From positions 1-32,094 of the IMG/VR virus record IMGVR_UViG_3300044953_000554: 32,094 bases of DNA; one strand, given 5' to 3'. The position numbers and the translations under genes are program-made. Numbering within the stretch: the stretch's first letter is position 1; every line of letters starts with the position of its first letter. Shown here piece after piece: positions 30,448 through 32,094 of the stretch. The notes below the pieces were generated by a model. The model was not told where the DNA came from and searched no databases. It was given only the letters and a program-made list of their open reading frames with translations. The DNA comes from a virus.

Positions 30448-31938
30448 ATGGCCGACCTCACCTTCCCGACGCCCGCCGAACTGCGAGACGGGATCCTCCG
30501 TCGCGTCGCCTACAGCTACCAGCGCCAGGGCCTCACGGCGAACATCCTGCCAGGCTCGGATCGCTACATCACGGCAGAGGCCGTCGCGTCGCGGCTCTCG
30601 ATCCCGCTCGCGAACAGCCAGACCGCGAACACCGACCGCGACCCGCTGAACGCGACCGGGCAAGCGCTCGAAGACCTCGCCGAGGTCTACGGCGTCACGA
30701 AGCGCGACGCCTCGAAGGCCGCGGGCTACGTCACGGTCACCATCACGGGGACGGCGACCATCCCGGCCGCGTTTCGGTGCACGGCACCGGACGGGCAGAA
30801 GTACGACACGACCACGACCACGGTCGGCGCAATCACCGGCACGAAGGTCGAGGTGCAGGCGGTCGAAGGCGGCGAGGCGTCGAACCAGGACGCCGACGTC
30901 ATCATGACGTGGGACTCGACGTCGATCGGCAACCTGAAGCAGACCGCGGTGGTTGACGCGGGGGAGCTCGATGGCGGCGCCGACGCCGACGACGACGAGA
31001 CGCTGCGCCAGCGCCTGCTCGACCGCCTCTCGTTCCCGCAGGGGGGCGGCAACGACGCGCAGGTGAAGGCGTGGGCCGAGGAAGCCTCGGCCGCCGTCGA
31101 CAAGGCGTACGTGTACCCAGCGGTGCGTGGCGCTGGGAGCTTCGACATCGCGGTCACCGCGGAGGGCGGCGATCGGACGCTGGCGAGCGCGACCGTGGCC
31201 GAGGTGGCGGCCTACGTGCGTGGCAAGGTGCCGGGCGGCTCGATCGACGTGAACGTGACCACGGTGGCGCCGCAGGCCATGGACATCATCGTGTACCTCT
31301 CCCTGCCGCTACCGCAGAACGCGGGCGGCGCGGGCGGCGGGTGGCGCGACGGGACCCCCTGGCCCTCGGGCTCGTTCGCCGCAGGCACGAACGACGGGAA
31401 GGTCACGTCCTACTCGGCGCCCACCGCGACGGTGCGAACGACGACGGCGCCCGTGGTCGGCAACCAGATCGGGATCTGGAACCCGACCAACAAGAAGATG
31501 TACGAGTACACGGTGACGGTGGTCGGCGGCGTCTCGGGCGCGTACACGATCCAGGTGCAGGACAGCAACGGGGCTACGGGCTTCAAGGTGAGCCCGCTCG
31601 ACGCCTACGTATCGGCGGGGGCGTACAGCCTCGCGACCTACGCGGACGACCTCGCCGAGCAGATCGAACTCCTCGGGCCTGGGGAGAAGACGACCAACAC
31701 GGACATCTTGCCGCGGGGGCGGCGCTTCCCCGGGACCGACGTGTCGAACCCGAGCGACCTCACGAGCAAGCTCCTATCGGTCCTCGATCGCGAGCACGAG
31801 GAGATCCTGAACATCACCTACGCGGGCCGACTGATCACGCTCACGACGACGCCACAGACGAGCCCGACGACTCCAGCGACAACGGCGGACCCCCCGTCCA
31901 TCTTCTCGCTGGCCTACCTCTCCTTCTGGCCGAGCTGA
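30448..31938 (+). CDS. baseplate J-like wedge protein (Mu gp47-like)
   Basis: 496 aa from ATG 30448. It begins with FPTPAELRDGILRRVAYSYQ, a helix seen in J/gp47 proteins. RDPLNATGQALEDLAEVYGV follows, then strands, then the Baseplate_J core DDDETLRQRLLDRLSFPQGG and NDAQVKAWAEEASAAVDKAY, and VAEVAAYVRGKVPGGSIDVN. At about 290-395 lies a Gly/Thr/Ser-rich beta insertion (from NAGGAGGGWRDG to QVQDSNGATGFKV) that the core family does not need. After it come a helical segment (YADDLAEQIELLGPGEK) and a Thr/Pro-rich tail. J proteins join wedge to hub and fibres. Confidence 0.78.
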   Translation: MADLTFPTPAELRDGILRRVAYSYQRQGLTANILPGSDRYITAEAVASRLSIPLANSQTANTDRDPLNATGQALEDLAEVYGVTKRDASKAAGYVTVTITGTATIPAAFRCTAPDGQKYDTTTTTVGAITGTKVEVQAVEGGEASNQDADVIMTWDSTSIGNLKQTAVVDAGELDGGADADDDETLRQRLLDRLSFPQGGGNDAQVKAWAEEASAAVDKAYVYPAVRGAGSFDIAVTAEGGDRTLASATVAEVAAYVRGKVPGGSIDVNVTTVAPQAMDIIVYLSLPLPQNAGGAGGGWRDGTPWPSGSFAAGTNDGKVTSYSAPTATVRTTTAPVVGNQIGIWNPTNKKMYEYTVTVVGGVSGAYTIQVQDSNGATGFKVSPLDAYVSAGAYSLATYADDLAEQIELLGPGEKTTNTDILPRGRRFPGTDVSNPSDLTSKLLSVLDREHEEILNITYAGRLITLTTTPQTSPTTPATTADPPSIFSLAYLSFWPS

Positions 31939-31943
31939 CCCCC

Positions 31944-32094
31944 ATGGCAACCCCGCGAGACATCGGCGACTACGGCGGCCCCTTCGAGAACGACGGCGTC
32001 GTGCAGGACCCGACGACCGAACAGGACGCGAGCGACTACAACCGCCAGGCCGAGGACTGCGCGCAGATGACGCGCACGTCGGAGAAATGGGACT
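31944..32094 (+). CDS. start of next baseplate/tail gene (partial)
   Basis: ATG 31944 opens five bases after the previous stop and stays open to the window end (50 codons). The visible part is acidic with Gly/Pro (N-terminus MATPRDIGDYGGPFENDGVV), then a helix with DYNRQAEDCAQMTRTSEKW. In Mu the next gene is gp48, but this start does not look like gp48. Function cannot be stated from the fragment. Confidence 0.6.
   Translation, partial: MATPRDIGDYGGPFENDGVVQDPTTEQDASDYNRQAEDCAQMTRTSEKWD

Noticed and set aside
1-32094. Integrase, transposase, lysis genes, tRNA, toxin-antitoxin or anti-CRISPR genes
   Set aside because: I looked for their hallmarks (integrase R-H-R-Y, DDE, holin/endolysin motifs, tRNA arms) and saw none that I could support; they may lie outside the window.

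Overview
The window is one block of a tailed, contractile (myovirus-type) bacteriophage or prophage genome from a GC-rich host. Every gene I can support is on the + strand. Genes are packed tightly, mostly joined by ATGA/GTGA stop-start overlaps, and GTG starts are common. High GC points to a host such as a myxobacterium, actinobacterium or GC-rich proteobacterium, but nothing seen here decides between them. I see no integrase, transposase, lysis cassette, tRNA, rRNA or CRISPR array, so both lifestyle and host are open.

Left part (1-6742), replication, recombination and regulation: a protein with an N-terminal winged helix and a C-terminal DnaA-domain-IV-like HTH, a RusA-like Holliday junction resolvase, a T5orf172-type GIY-YIG protein, a lambda-O-like replication initiator, a DnaC-like AAA+ helicase loader, a second stand-alone DnaA-domain-IV-like protein, several unrecognised genes and a small HTH protein. 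Inside the initiator gene there is a cluster of GTCAC/GTGAC elements spaced 36, 21, 21, 21, 10 and 10 bp. An A/T-rich stretch and two perfect 7-bp hairpins follow. This looks like the phage replication origin, placed inside its initiator gene as in lambda.

Middle part (6743-19636), packaging and head: a short intergenic region with a broken or recoded mini-ORF, a terminase small-subunit candidate, the terminase large subunit with a four-cysteine insertion, portal, a complete Dps-type ferritin with its ferroxidase residues intact, a Mu-F/SPP1-gp7-type minor head protein, a run of small proteins (three with Cys-pair zinc-ribbon patterns), small beta-rich virion proteins, scaffold, major capsid protein, neck/completion proteins and a tailspike-like beta-helix protein.

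Right part (19637-32094), tail: the order follows phage Mu: DUF2635-like small protein, sheath (L), tube (M), two chaperone-like genes, an HK97-gp10-like protein, tape measure, gpN-like, gpP-like hub, gp45-like spike, gp46/gp25-like wedge, gp47/J-like wedge, then a truncated gene. Inserted into this order are a short protein made of 34-residue Pro/Phe/Leu repeats directly after the spike gene, and a tail-collar fibre protein.

Together the genes give a near-complete programme of origin recognition, helicase loading, DNA packaging, head assembly and contractile tail assembly. The least ordinary elements are the iteron-type origin with two DnaA-domain-IV-like proteins beside it, the virion-module Dps, the Pro-repeat protein next to the spike, and the cluster of Cys-pair microproteins.
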